Positions 55,363-64,000 of a stretch of 64,000 bases of DNA are shown here, one piece after another; within the stretch, counting starts at the first letter, position 1, and each line of letters opens with the position of its first letter. Source of the DNA: Sorghum bicolor (Eukaryota > Streptophyta > Magnoliopsida > Poales > Poaceae); contig NC_012877.2 of NCBI RefSeq assembly GCF_000003195.3, positions 17,353,344 to 17,417,343 of the forward strand, read 5' to 3'. Made by a program: the position numbers and the translations under genes. A model generated the notes under the pieces. It had not been told where the DNA came from. It saw only the letters and a program-made list of their open reading frames with translations, and ran no database searches.

Positions 55363-57496
55363 TATAATTGGACCTGCCGGGCCAGTTGTTTGTTCACCCA
55401 CGTCAGCTGATGTACCTTCTGTTTGAAGTTCTTCCTGCTGGGTTTCTTCCATCTGTGGTGCTTCCTGCATTGGTTGGGGAGATGATGCTTGTTGTGTCTG
55501 GACTCCTGGAGAAGAAGGAGAGGACTCCACCGGGATTGGAGACACCGGAGGAGGAGGGGGACTTGCCACTTTCTGGTGCTTTGTTCCAGCCTTAGCACCT
55601 TTGGTGCCCTTTCTCTTTGGCTGGCTAGACTGGGGGGCATCGGCACTTTGGCGCTTGGCTTTTGCCGATGCACCGGTTTGCTGCAACAACGAAAAGGAGT
55701 TTATAAGCGCAGATGTAGCCGATATAAAGATGGTCAGTGTAAAAGAAAAAGATTTGACAAATTGCCTTGAAAGCTTGCGCCAGAGTGGAAGCAGCTACCG
55801 TAGGTGATGTCTGAGCTCTCTTGGTGGTGACTTTCCTGAGGCGCACACCCCGATGCACGACGGAAGCCAGGGTGGGAGCATTGTGGCCGATTGAGGAGAT
55901 CGGGCCTGATGGAAACAAGTCGATCGGCTTGCCACTCCCGCTAACCGATGGGGGGATGTTGTCAACCTGCAAAAAGAATACAAGGGTAAGCTACCGATGG
56001 AAATAGTATTGAAAAATGAAACATCGGTTTAAAATACTTACAGTGTCATCGGGGACTTCGTATTCGGGGTCGATCATGCCGCGGTATGAGAGGGCCGATC
56101 TGCAGAATAGATGCTCTTTCCATTCTGCCCACCATAGCTTGTATGCCTGAGTAATAAAGGCAGCTGGAACCCATTCTGACAGATCTACATCTGTATCGGC
56201 ATTTGGTGGTAGTTGGGCTACTCGAATCCATTCAAGGAAGTTGGTGATGGGTTCTCTGGGTTTTATCACATCGGCATAAGGAAGTGCAATCGGCAACTGG
56301 CCGAAAGCTAGCTGACGGGCTAAGGCCGATGGATTGTAAAATTCATAGGTTTGGAGAGAGGTTTTTGTGCTACCAAAGAAATTCACTGGTATGGCTCTGG
56401 GAGTCACAATTGCCATCATCACCTCATTATCCCTGTCAAGAGCTTCATCAAATGGATTGAAGGTTAGAGGAAGCATGCTGTCTGGGTCATCATAAGCCAA
56501 CCATGGTCGTTCATCTCTGGCCAATCCCTCATACAGAGTCTGGAAGAATCGACCGATTTGATCCGGATTACTCCCTGAACCAGGTAGAACTATGGCAGCT
56601 TCGCCAAAGTTCAGGGGGGCACGTGTTGCCGATTCCTCTTCGCCCAACACATGATTTTCGGCTATATCTCTTGGGAAGTGCTGTGTGAACAAGTTGAAGT
56701 CAAGGCGCTTATGCAAGTGCAGATTGAGCCACATGTTAATAAACCACCAGGGGCCTCCCAAGTTGCCGATAGACTGACCAAGCAGGAGTTTCTGGGCTAC
56801 CTGATGGAGAAGATGGTAAGCAGCGCCAAGCAAGTATCGACCGAGAGGAAATTGGCCACCGTTAGCCAGTCTCTCTGCTGCCGATAGATAGACTGAGGTC
56901 GGTCCTGCCGATCGACCATAGAATACGAACTTGTCCAGCCACATGTTTAGAAAGGTGGTTTGTTCCTTTATGGTGACAGGCCCCTTCTCACGGTACTTCT
57001 GAATGTACCCCGACCAACCGCCGATAGCGCGAGTCTCCACTTTGGCACTAGGAGCGGTATCAAAGAAGTGGGTGCTATCGGCAGAAGAGACATCTGGACC
57101 AGTGAGCATAGCTACATCGGCAAGAGTGGGAGAAACAGGGTCGTGGCCAAAGACGAAAGCATTAAGGGTATCTGACCAAAAATAAGACGCAGCTATCAAC
57201 AACGACTCGTTCTTGTGCATATCGGCAATAGATAGCCTGATGCATTGGGCTAGCTTCCTTTCACCCCACTGGACTTCATTCGAATTGCTGACTCTCAAGA
57301 ACCAATCTTTCCACCCTACAGTAGGGCTGGGCCAAGAACGAAAGGTGTCTTTCCACAGATCTAAAGAAAAATTTTCGGCTCTAAAGGGAATCCTGTTGGT
57401 TTCTGCATTGATAAGGTCAGTTGGATCTGGATCCCCTAAAGGGCCGAGACATTGGAGGTGTGGTTGATCGGTGGGGATGACAATTTTGTTGGACAA
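55330..57496 (-). pseudogene. Antisense plant-mobile-domain (PMD/MAIN-like) gene of element B
   Basis: The model on the minus strand is exon 57496-56042, exon 55966-55766 and exon 55680-55330, about 668 codons. The first exon shows the PMD signature (FVFGHDPVSPTLADVAMLTG, then GWSGYIQKY). PMD is the domain of MAIN/MAIL1 nuclear proteins and is often carried by plant transposons. Intron 1 is GT..AG; intron 2 has a GC donor (AAG|GCAATT) and TTGCAG acceptor. The tail is Pro/Gln/Ser-rich with a basic patch (PKRKGTKGAK). The first in-frame codon is TTG (relatives would have ATG-SNKIV or an upstream exon ending at the TAG acceptor), and TAG lies just before. The 3' end overlaps integrase coding on the other strand, the result of a deletion. 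Confidence 0.8.
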
Positions 57497-57599
57497 CTCC
57501 TAGTGTTTTGGGGAATAAAAAAAAATAATACAAAGAACGGGCGCCGCCACTGGAAAAGTAAAAGTAGGGATGGTGAAATGATGTGATGGAGAAGAAGTA

Positions 57600-57630
57600 C
57601 CCGAGAAGGAACTATTTATAGGATAAAACG
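57600..57630 (-). promoter_or_regulatory. Putative TATA box of the antisense PMD gene
   Basis: CCTATAAATAG on the minus strand at about 57611-57621 is ~120 bp before the first codon, followed by a C/T-rich leader. It is independent of the LTR promoter, which points the other way. Confidence 0.6.
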
Positions 57631-58089
57631 GGCAAGGGCAAATCTGACTTATCTCTTTGCCGCATCCGAGAAACCCGAGGATGCACAGGTAGATATGGTA
57701 ACTGTTCGCACGGTAATCAAGGGATTGTGCAGGTGATTTGACGGGGAGCGGTCGTTACCTGGAGATATTTTACTGTGCGGGATCTTCTGGTCGGTCCATC
57801 GGCAGCATACTGTAACGGTCATATTGCCGATGGGCGGGTAAAGTAAAGGTAGCCATTTGTACAAACGTCCTGATTAGTCCATCGGTAGATCTTCGTAACG
57901 GTAATATTGCCGATGTGCGGATGAGAAGGAAGTGCCCGTTAAGGAAGTTGAGGATTTCGAGGGATCTGCAGGAGAATAGAATCGGAGTTGTTTGGATTGA
58001 GGTTGTCGGTTACCAGATTAGGAGCATTAATTGCAGGAAAAGGCATCATTACTGTAGAAAATTTTAGAGCATTAATAGTTTCATACTCC
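57631..58089. other. Upstream region of the PMD gene in element B
   Basis: Noncoding. It holds several GCCGAT/ATCGG motifs, including two similar phrases around CCATCGG...AACGGT(C/A)ATATTGCCGATG at about 57797 and 57880, an imperfect direct repeat about 83 bp apart. Confidence 0.5.
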
Positions 58090-58105
58090 GAAATTGGGGG
58101 GCATG
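58090..58105 (+). other. Element B polypurine tract
   Basis: GAAATTGGGGGGCATG directly precedes the 3' LTR. Confidence 0.75.
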
Positions 58106-58808
58106 TGTTGATACCGTTTTTGGGCGCGTGTCCAGGATGGCAGGATAAGATGACAGTATGTGGTTTACAGGATGAGCTGCCGATGAGGATGGTTGCCGAT
58201 AAAGGAGAGGTTGGACGTGACTAAGTTTACAGGTGATGATGTGTCTGTGCCGATGACTATGATAAGGAGGTCTGCCGATGACCATGGCAAAAGAGTCTGC
58301 CGATGATACAGAGGGGGAGTCTGGAAGCTGCTGATCGGGTTGTGGAAGAGTTTCAATTTGTCACGAGGGATAGCTGAGTTATTTCCTTATTTGTTTAAGT
58401 CGTTTTGTATACGGATTCCGTGTAGTTTGGAATTCGAATTCTAGTCGTGTTTAGTTATAGCTCTTTAAGCAGGGTATAAATATGGACCCTAGGGCTTTGT
58501 AATAATGAATCTATCAATCAATCAAACACACGTTTTTACTCATATTCCAGCATCTACTTTTCGACGACTTCGTCATACTTTTTCTCTTTTACTACGAGTT
58601 CTTAGGAATTCGTCGACTTAAGCTCGGCGAATTCTCGAGTTCCGCGTGAGTATCTCTTAGCCGTGACATCCGGGCGCATCGCTGTTGTCAGGACTAAAGT
58701 ATTCGAGTTATCACCTTTGCCGATAGCAAGGTCAAATCGGCTGGCACGCCTTAACGTTTAAATCGGGTATTAGCCCTTTGTGTTTGCAGATCAGTCTTTG
58801 CATCAACA
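58106..58808 (+). repeat. Element B 3' LTR
   Basis: TGTTGATACCG...GCATCAACA, 703 bp, five bases longer than the 5' copy because of an indel near 58355. TATA box at about 58475-58482. Confidence 0.93.
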
Positions 58809-59005
58809 ATTATATCAGCTGAAAAAACAGTGCAGCCGTGCTTTTTTTCTTCCCTCAACAAGACAAACAAAAATGCAGTGCAAGTTCATGGATGAGGTTA
58901 GTTGTCGATCAGGTAGCCCAACCCAAGCTTCATCAAGGGCATTGCCAGTAATTACTGCAGATTTCGGGGTGCAATGATTCGGAGGCGTGGAGAAATTAGA
59001 ATAGA
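58552..59005. repeat. Duplicated segment, copy 1 (LTR tail plus genomic flank)
   Basis: The last 257 bp of the 3' LTR and the next 197 bp of flank recur at 59399-59854 with only a few differences. This copy runs into a MITE at 59006. Confidence 0.92.
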
Positions 59006-59398
59006 CTCCCTCCGTCCCTGAAAGCTGCTATTCCTAGAACCAAAATTTGTCCACTAAAAGATGAATTCGTAGAGTACTTGGTCCATCACCCGGATTAATA
59101 TCTTCTCGTGTTCCCCATCTAATTATTACGCCGTGCCTCACCTGGACCACACATCTCCCTCCTGTCTCTCACTTTGACCGCACCTGGATGAGCACGCAAG
59201 TGATAGCAAACGCTTCAGCTGGTTCAGCCCCTGGATGAGCAGTAAATGACTGCCAGCACGTAGCCCGAAGCGGTTAACAGCGCATGCCCCAAGCAGAAAA
59301 TCAATGATTCATGTGCGTTTAATGAGGGGTAGTATAGTCTTTTAGCAGCTCCACTAATCTGTCTGAATTTTGCTACGAATAGCAGCTTTCAGGGACGG
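59006..59398. mobile_element. MITE with truncated right end
   Basis: CTCCCTCCGTCCCTGAAAGC at the left and GCAGCTTTCAGGGACGGA at the right form long TIRs, but the final GGGAG is missing. The element joins directly to the duplicated LTR tail. 393 bp, no coding. Confidence 0.75.
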
Positions 59399-59854
59399 AT
59401 CTACTTTTCGACGACTTCGTCATACTTTTTCTCTTTTACTACGAGTTCTTAGGAATTCGTCGACTTAAGCTCGGCGAATTCTCGAGTTCCGCGTGAGTAC
59501 CTCTTAGCCGTGACATCCGGGCGCATCGCTGTTGTCAGGACTAAAGTATTCGAGTTATCACCTTTGCCGATAGCAAGGTCAAATCGGCTGGCACGCCTTA
59601 ACGTTTAAATCGGGTTTTAGCCCTTTGTGTTTGCAGATCAGTCTTTGCATCAACAATTATATCAGCTGAAAAAACAGTGCAGCCGTGCTTTTTTTTTCTT
59701 CCCTCAACAAGACAAACAAAAATGCAGTGCAAGTTCATGGATGAGGTTAGTTGTCGATCAGGTAGCCCAACCCAAGCTTCATCAAGGGCATTGCCAGTAA
59801 TTACTGCAGATTCCGGGGTGCAATGATTCGGAGGCGTGGAGAAATTAGAATAGA
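59399..59854. repeat. Duplicated segment, copy 2 (no MITE)
   Basis: Matches copy 1. It shares the GCGAATTC variant of the 3' LTR rather than the GCGTATTC of the 5' LTR, so it derives from the 3' LTR side. It continues into unique sequence at 59855 without the MITE. Confidence 0.92.
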
Positions 59855-60123
59855 ATTTGCAAGGCAAGAGGCAACAGAAACCGAAAAAAAAAAATCAATC
59901 ATCAAACAGAAAAAGGGGACATCGCGGGAGTGAGTGGAGCATCTCGTATTCTCATCTCCTCAAGGAGAACAAAAAGCGTCGTCGTCGACTCGCCGTCGAT
60001 GGATGACTTAACTAAACACATCGCGCGCCCACTCAACAGCAACCGCCCACCTGAAAACCCCGAATTGATTTATTAGTAGTCAGTTAGTTGATTTAATTAA
60101 AGAGCAGATCGTTTATTATTATA
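59855..60123. other. Intergenic DNA
   Basis: No gene or repeat recognised. Confidence 0.4.
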
Positions 60124-60125
60124 TA

Positions 60126-60357
60126 CTCCATCTGTCATTTTTTAATTGTTAGTGTTGAGATGCGTATTATAAATTTAACTTGATTTTTAGAAAATACGTA
60201 CTACATTTATATCTCTAAATAAATTTATTAAAAAACTAAATTTAAAGATCTTTTTAATAATACTAATTATATATTATAAATATTAATATTTTAATATATA
60301 ATTGTCGATATTTGTTTTTTGAAAACGTAAATGATAATTAAAAAGAAACGGAAATAG
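60126..60357. mobile_element. Stowaway-like MITE 3
   Basis: 232 bp. CTCCATCTGTCATTTTTTAATT faces AATTAAAAAGAAACGGAAATAG. TA on both sides (60124-60125, 60358-60359). Very AT-rich interior. Confidence 0.7.
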
Positions 60358-60359
60358 TA

Positions 60360-60923
60360 CTATATTAATTATACCTTCCTCCCCATTGGCCTCTGCAAGA
60401 TCCTGTGTCTGGCTGCCTGCCAGGCGCCAGCTAGCAGAGCCTAATCCACAGCCGTATCAGGCAGCGGCGCACCGCATGCATGCTATGAACAGACATCCGT
60501 TGACTTTGTCAGTACGTATCTTGCCAATTCCCCATTATTTCTCTCTCTCGGCTTAGAGCAACATTAATAATAAAGTTAAATGCTATTCTATAAGACAAGT
60601 TATAAAAATCAAATTATACAATAGTTGTTTCTTCTTTATTTATAAAGAAGTTTTTTATTATCATATGATACTATGTCTTTCTTTTCTCTTTCTTACTTCT
60701 TCTCACATATACTATTTTTTGAGTTAACAGATGTCTATGTTTTTATGCTCAACTTGGTGCTAGAATAAAAACTAAACTCTTATCTCTCTACTTTTCTCTC
60801 TTCCACATCAGTAAAAAATACTGACTAATTTGGCTATAAGCCCATTGCTATACTTGCTCTTAGATGGCGTAAAAAATGCTACTACGTACTAGTGTTTTTT
60901 TAAAAGGCATACCCATATTGAGT
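60360..60923. other. Intergenic DNA, possibly with a MITE remnant
   Basis: GAGCAACATTAATAATAAAG near 60557 and CTATACTTGCTCTTAG near 60848 could be worn ends of another TIR element. No gene. Confidence 0.35.
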
Positions 60924-61163
60924 GGTCTTGTTTAGTTACATCCAAAATTTAAAAACTTTTCAAGATTCCCTATCACATTGATTTTTGTGGCATATGCATG
61001 GAGCATTAAATATAGATTAAAAAATAACTAATTACATAGTTTATTTGTAATTTGCGAGACGAATCTTTTGAACTTATTCCATAGTTCGACAATATAATTA
61101 CCAAATACAAACGAAAGTGCTACATTATCCCCAAAATTTTTTTGGGAGGAAACTAAACAGGTC
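60924..61163. mobile_element. Tourist-like MITE 5
   Basis: GGTCTTGTTTAGTTAC...AAACTAAACAGGTC, ~240 bp. It is inverted relative to the family consensus (GAGACGAATCTTTTGAAC block as in MITE 1). Target duplication unclear. Confidence 0.8.
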
Positions 61164-61185
61164 ACCATCTCCAAAAATATCCTAA

Positions 61186-61421
61186 TGCCTTGTTTAATTC
61201 AAAATTTTTTGCAAAATAGACATTGTAGCACTTTTGTTTGTATTTGACAAATTTTGTCCAATCATACGCTAACTAGGTTTAAAAGATTTGTCTCGCATAT
61301 TATAGGTAAATTGTGTAATTAGTTATTTTTTTATCTATATTTAATGCTTCATGCCATAAGATTTGATGTGACAGAGAATTTGAAAAATTATATATTTTTT
61401 TTGGAACTAAACAAGCAGGCC
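61186..61421. mobile_element. Tourist-like MITE 6
   Basis: 236 bp, TGCCTTGTTTAATTC...GGAACTAAACAAGCAGGC, TAA at 61183-61185 and 61422-61424. It lies only ~20 bp from MITE 5. Confidence 0.85.
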
Positions 61422-61424
61422 TAA

Positions 61425-62528
61425 ACCGAAGAGCAGCCGCTGCTGGAGGGTTTAGCCGGTGGTTGTACCTGGCGTCTCATTCCCTGGCCGGAGACTTTGG
61501 ATGCCTGGTTGGCTCCTCGCCTCAGGTTAGTGAACACCTGTGTCAAGTCCTAATTACAATTTACAAAAGCATGCAACCCATCATATCATTCAGTGTCTTT
61601 AGAGCCTCCTCAGATACAATTTGGCTCACACAGTACATCACAAGTACACAACGCAATAACTGATTTTAAGGAGCAGTTAACTTTTATTGTGTGTGATTGT
61701 GCACTTCAGTACATTCCGCAGTGCTCCGTGAAGTAGAAATATATATACTTCGATCAGAGTATGCCAGAGACACAAAAGTCCCCTCTCCCCCCAAAATCTA
61801 TAAAATCACATTTAGTTAGCAACTATACGCAAAAAAGTGGTTAGGGCATAAAACGGTGGTTTGAAAAGCACAGACTAGCAATGAAAAATAGAATAGTATT
61901 TCTATAACAACTCACCTAGCAAGGTACCTACAAATAAAGTGCCAGGGCTGCTTAACAATCAGCCAAATTTAATTTATCACTGCGAGGCAACGGACAAGTA
62001 CCAATGCAACCACTAATACGTGTACATTATTCATTCATTTGTAAAGGCAAATAACATATATATGCACTTGTACTCTCCACATGGAGGTCCTTTACATTGT
62101 GCGCATATTTCTTCTAACTATATAAAGTTTGATCAAGGACAAAAGGAGATAGCTAGGTTTGTTGCTCGCTATATTCCCGATGAAGTCTTTAAGTATTTAT
62201 TACTTCCTATGAGCCATGACCTCGACGCTTTACTGAATGATTATGGTACAATCATTTTGTAACTTGACCAAAACTTACAGATATGGTTTTAAGTAAAGTA
62301 ACCACTCGTGAGAAATTGCACCAAGTTTTTGTGGACATGCAACCCAGCCCTTAGGAAACCTATAAATCATAAATGCAACTATATATCTTGGAAAATTTGT
62401 GGTTGAGCAAAAAGAAACTCTTCGAGAAAAGTCAACATCTTAACCTCCAATGTAGAAAGGGAGCTCTAAAATGTTGAATTAGCCTAGGATATTAGGTCAG
62501 GCATTGCAAAGGCAATTGTTGGGGCATG
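61425..62528. other. Stretch without a recognisable gene
   Basis: Two short frames (61463-61663 and 62020-62262, plus strand) lack similarity I can name. The second has a fairly protein-like composition (KEIARFVARYIPDEVFKYLL) and could be a decayed exon. Neither is called as a gene. Confidence 0.35.
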
Positions 62529-62841
62529 CTCCTTCTGTCGTGAATAAATAGATTTCTAGCAAGTTTAGAGTGTAGATTAGTGTGACGGAAAAAACATTAC
62601 CATCCTTCATTAAATGGACTAGTTACACCTTATCGGTGATTATTCTATTTGTGCGGTAATTATATAGCATTACCATATCCATCCAACTGCACAAACTAAG
62701 TCTAGATTAGGGAATTTGAGAGCGGTAATAAATATCTAAGAAAAATAAATGAGTTGGTGGACCATTTAGCCTTTTAGAGATTGATTTATTTGTAAAAGTT
62801 TTTTTGTGGTAGAAATCTATTTATTTTGGGATGGAGGGAGT
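62529..62841. mobile_element. Stowaway-like MITE 4
   Basis: CTCCTTCTGTCGTGAATAAA at the left faces TTTATTTTGGGATGGAGGGAG at the right. 313 bp. TA follows the right end; the left TA is lost. Confidence 0.65.
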
Positions 62842-63139
62842 ATTTAGCAACCATTTAGGGCTTTACTAGAGGAGGCTGAGGAGCCCATGAAATGGAGGCC
62901 TTAGTTCTATAGTTCAAAAATGATTCCTTCTCTCATGAGGTTAAGAGGAGATATTTTTCGCTGTGGCATTTGGTAGGACTTCATTGAAGGAGCAGGACCT
63001 GAAAGCAACTCAAAGAACACTACCAAATAAGACCTAACATTACCCGTGCGAAATTTTGTCAGCTTAAAATGGACCCACCCATGTACACAGAGTCTAGGAT
63101 GCGACTTACATTAGAATCCAAAATTTAGCATAATTCTGA
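62842..63139. other. Intergenic DNA up to the LINE
   Basis: Nothing recognised. The LINE frame opens after a TGA at 63137-63139. Confidence 0.35.
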
Positions 63140-64000
63140 GATTTGCATAAGTTAATATGCGGTTGCATGGCATTGTTCTCGGATTTTTATCAAGGAACAT
63201 TACCTCTTAATCGTCTCAATTTTGGGAACATTATTTTGTTGCCCAAAAAAAATGATGCAAGAGTTATTCAACAATACAGGCCTATTTGTTTGCTGAATGT
63301 CTCTTTCAAAATATTTACAAAAGTGGCAACAAATAGATTAACATCTATCGCCCAGAAACTTATTAGACCAACTCAAACAGCTTTCTTACCAGGTAGAAAT
63401 ATTATGGAGGGAGCTGTGATTCTGCACGAAACACTGCATGAACTTCACACGAAAAAACAAGACGGTGTAATTTTTAAAATAGACTTTGAAAAAGCTTATG
63501 ATAAAGTGAACTGGAACTTTCTACAACAAACTTTAAGGATGAAAGGTTTTTCACAAAAGTGGTGTCAATGGATACAACACTTCACAGAAGGAGGTAATGT
63601 AAATATTAAAGTTAATGATCAATTAGGACCATATTTTCAGACAAAAAAGGGGTTGAGGCAAGGTGATCCCATGTCACCCATACTTTTTAACATAGTAGTT
63701 GACATGTTGGCCATACTAATTGCTAGAGCAAAGGAAGATGGCCAGGTAGAAGGGGTTATCACCCATCTTATTCAAGATGGACTTTCCATCCTTCAGTATG
63801 CAGATGACACAGTGATTTTTATGAGCCATGATGTTGAAAAGGCTGTCAATATGAAGTTATTGCTCAGTACTTTTGAGCAACTATCTGGCCTAAAAATTAA
63901 TTTTCATAAAAGTGAGGTCTTTTGTTTTGGAAAAGCGAAAGATCACGAAGAGTTTTATTCGCAACTTTTTGGATGTGTCATTGGGAAATTCCCCTTTCGT
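63140..64000 (+). CDS. L1-type LINE reverse transcriptase (ORF2), partial
   Basis: A single open frame from 63140 (first ATG 63167) to the window edge, at least 278 codons, with no stop. It carries non-LTR RT motifs in order: NIILLPKKNDA, RPICLLN, KVATNRL, QTAFLPGRNI, FKIDFEKAYDKVNW, KGLRQGDPMSPILFN, the LQYADDTVIF active site and LSGLKINFHKSEV. The upstream endonuclease region is absent: 5' of 63140 the frame closes and the DNA looks unrelated, so the copy is probably 5'-truncated, as LINEs often are. The remainder (RT thumb, RNase H or zinc-binding tail) lies past the window. The frame is clean for ~860 bp, so the copy is either young or recently active. Confidence 0.92.

Larger units (their letters stand above)
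48085..58808 (+). mobile_element. Element B: complete-length, defective Tat-clade Ty3/gypsy retrotransposon
   Basis: 10,724 bp with LTRs at 48085-48782 (698 bp) and 58106-58808 (703 bp), and TSD ATTAT at 48080-48084 and 58809-58813. The order is PBS, gag-protease, RT-RNaseH-aRNaseH, integrase, an antisense PMD gene, PPT. About six substitutions and one 5-bp indel separate the LTRs, so it is older than A but still recent. Defects are a TGA in the second RNase H, a missing integrase C-terminus, and a lost start codon for the antisense gene. The dual RNase H places it in the Tat clade, in a different lineage from A. Confidence 0.93.

Noticed and set aside
1..64000. CRISPR arrays, bacterial operons, ribosome binding sites, rRNA genes
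   Set aside because: None seen. The direct repeats present (70-bp and ~41-bp) lack the repeat-spacer pattern, and the sequence is plant nuclear DNA. A tRNA scan could not be run; none was evident by eye.

Overview
This is a stretch of a grass nuclear genome, most likely Sorghum or a close panicoid relative. The clues are spliced plant genes, GGCCTTGTTTAGTT-type Tourist MITEs, Stowaway MITEs, a CACTA element with CCGAGGCGG subterminal repeats, Sirevirus-type LTRs rich in CACCGGAC/GTCCGGTG motifs, and dual-RNase-H (Tat-clade) Ty3/gypsy retrotransposons. No organelle or bacterial signature was seen. Species is an inference.

Layout. (1) 1-20100 is a three-layer nest, all coded on the minus strand. 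A Ty1/copia element (gag remnant, PBS and LTR at 18797-20096) was broken by a non-autonomous, Athila-like Ty3/gypsy element (1-262 plus 12245-18796). That element was broken next to its polypurine tract by a very young, complete Tat-clade element, here called A (280-12239; 461-bp LTRs with one visible mismatch; TSD CTTAC). (2) 20152-21662 is a Sirevirus-type solo LTR with TSD CATGG. (3) 22565-28712, minus strand, is the one convincing host gene. Six coding exons give 1178 aa of a Ser/Pro-rich plant protein ending in a CaaX box, and its GC-rich 5' region reaches about 30.8 kb. (4) 32312-39643 is a small CACTA transposon (TSD GAT) swollen by a ~2.9-kb gypsy solo LTR (TSD GGTCG), itself carrying two Sirevirus solo LTRs (TSDs CTAAG and GTGGT). 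(5) 40-48 kb is AT-rich intergenic DNA with Tourist and Stowaway MITEs and two larger TIR elements. (6) 48085-58808 is a second complete but defective Tat-clade element, B (TSD ATTAT), followed by a local duplication of its LTR tail plus flank. (7) 59.9-64 kb holds more MITEs and the start of a LINE reverse transcriptase that runs off the window.

The most striking biology is in the two Tat-clade elements. Each carries, between pol and its 3' LTR and on the opposite strand, a long spliced gene with its own TATA box. The genes come from different families. In A it is a six-exon, 927-aa gene of the 'putative gypsy type transposon' (PF04195-like) family. In B it is a three-exon plant-mobile-domain (PMD/MAIN-like) gene. 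Each element is also dense in its own hexamer: CGACCA/TGGTCG in A and GCCGAT/ATCGGC in B. In both, the hexamer occurs in LTR or UTR, sense and antisense coding parts, which the gene content does not explain. In A, gag-protease and RT-RNaseH-integrase are one frame split by a single TAG; in B they meet at a UAAUG stop-start overlap.

All exon joins, domain names and family calls were read by eye from motifs and reading-frame continuity; no database search was run.
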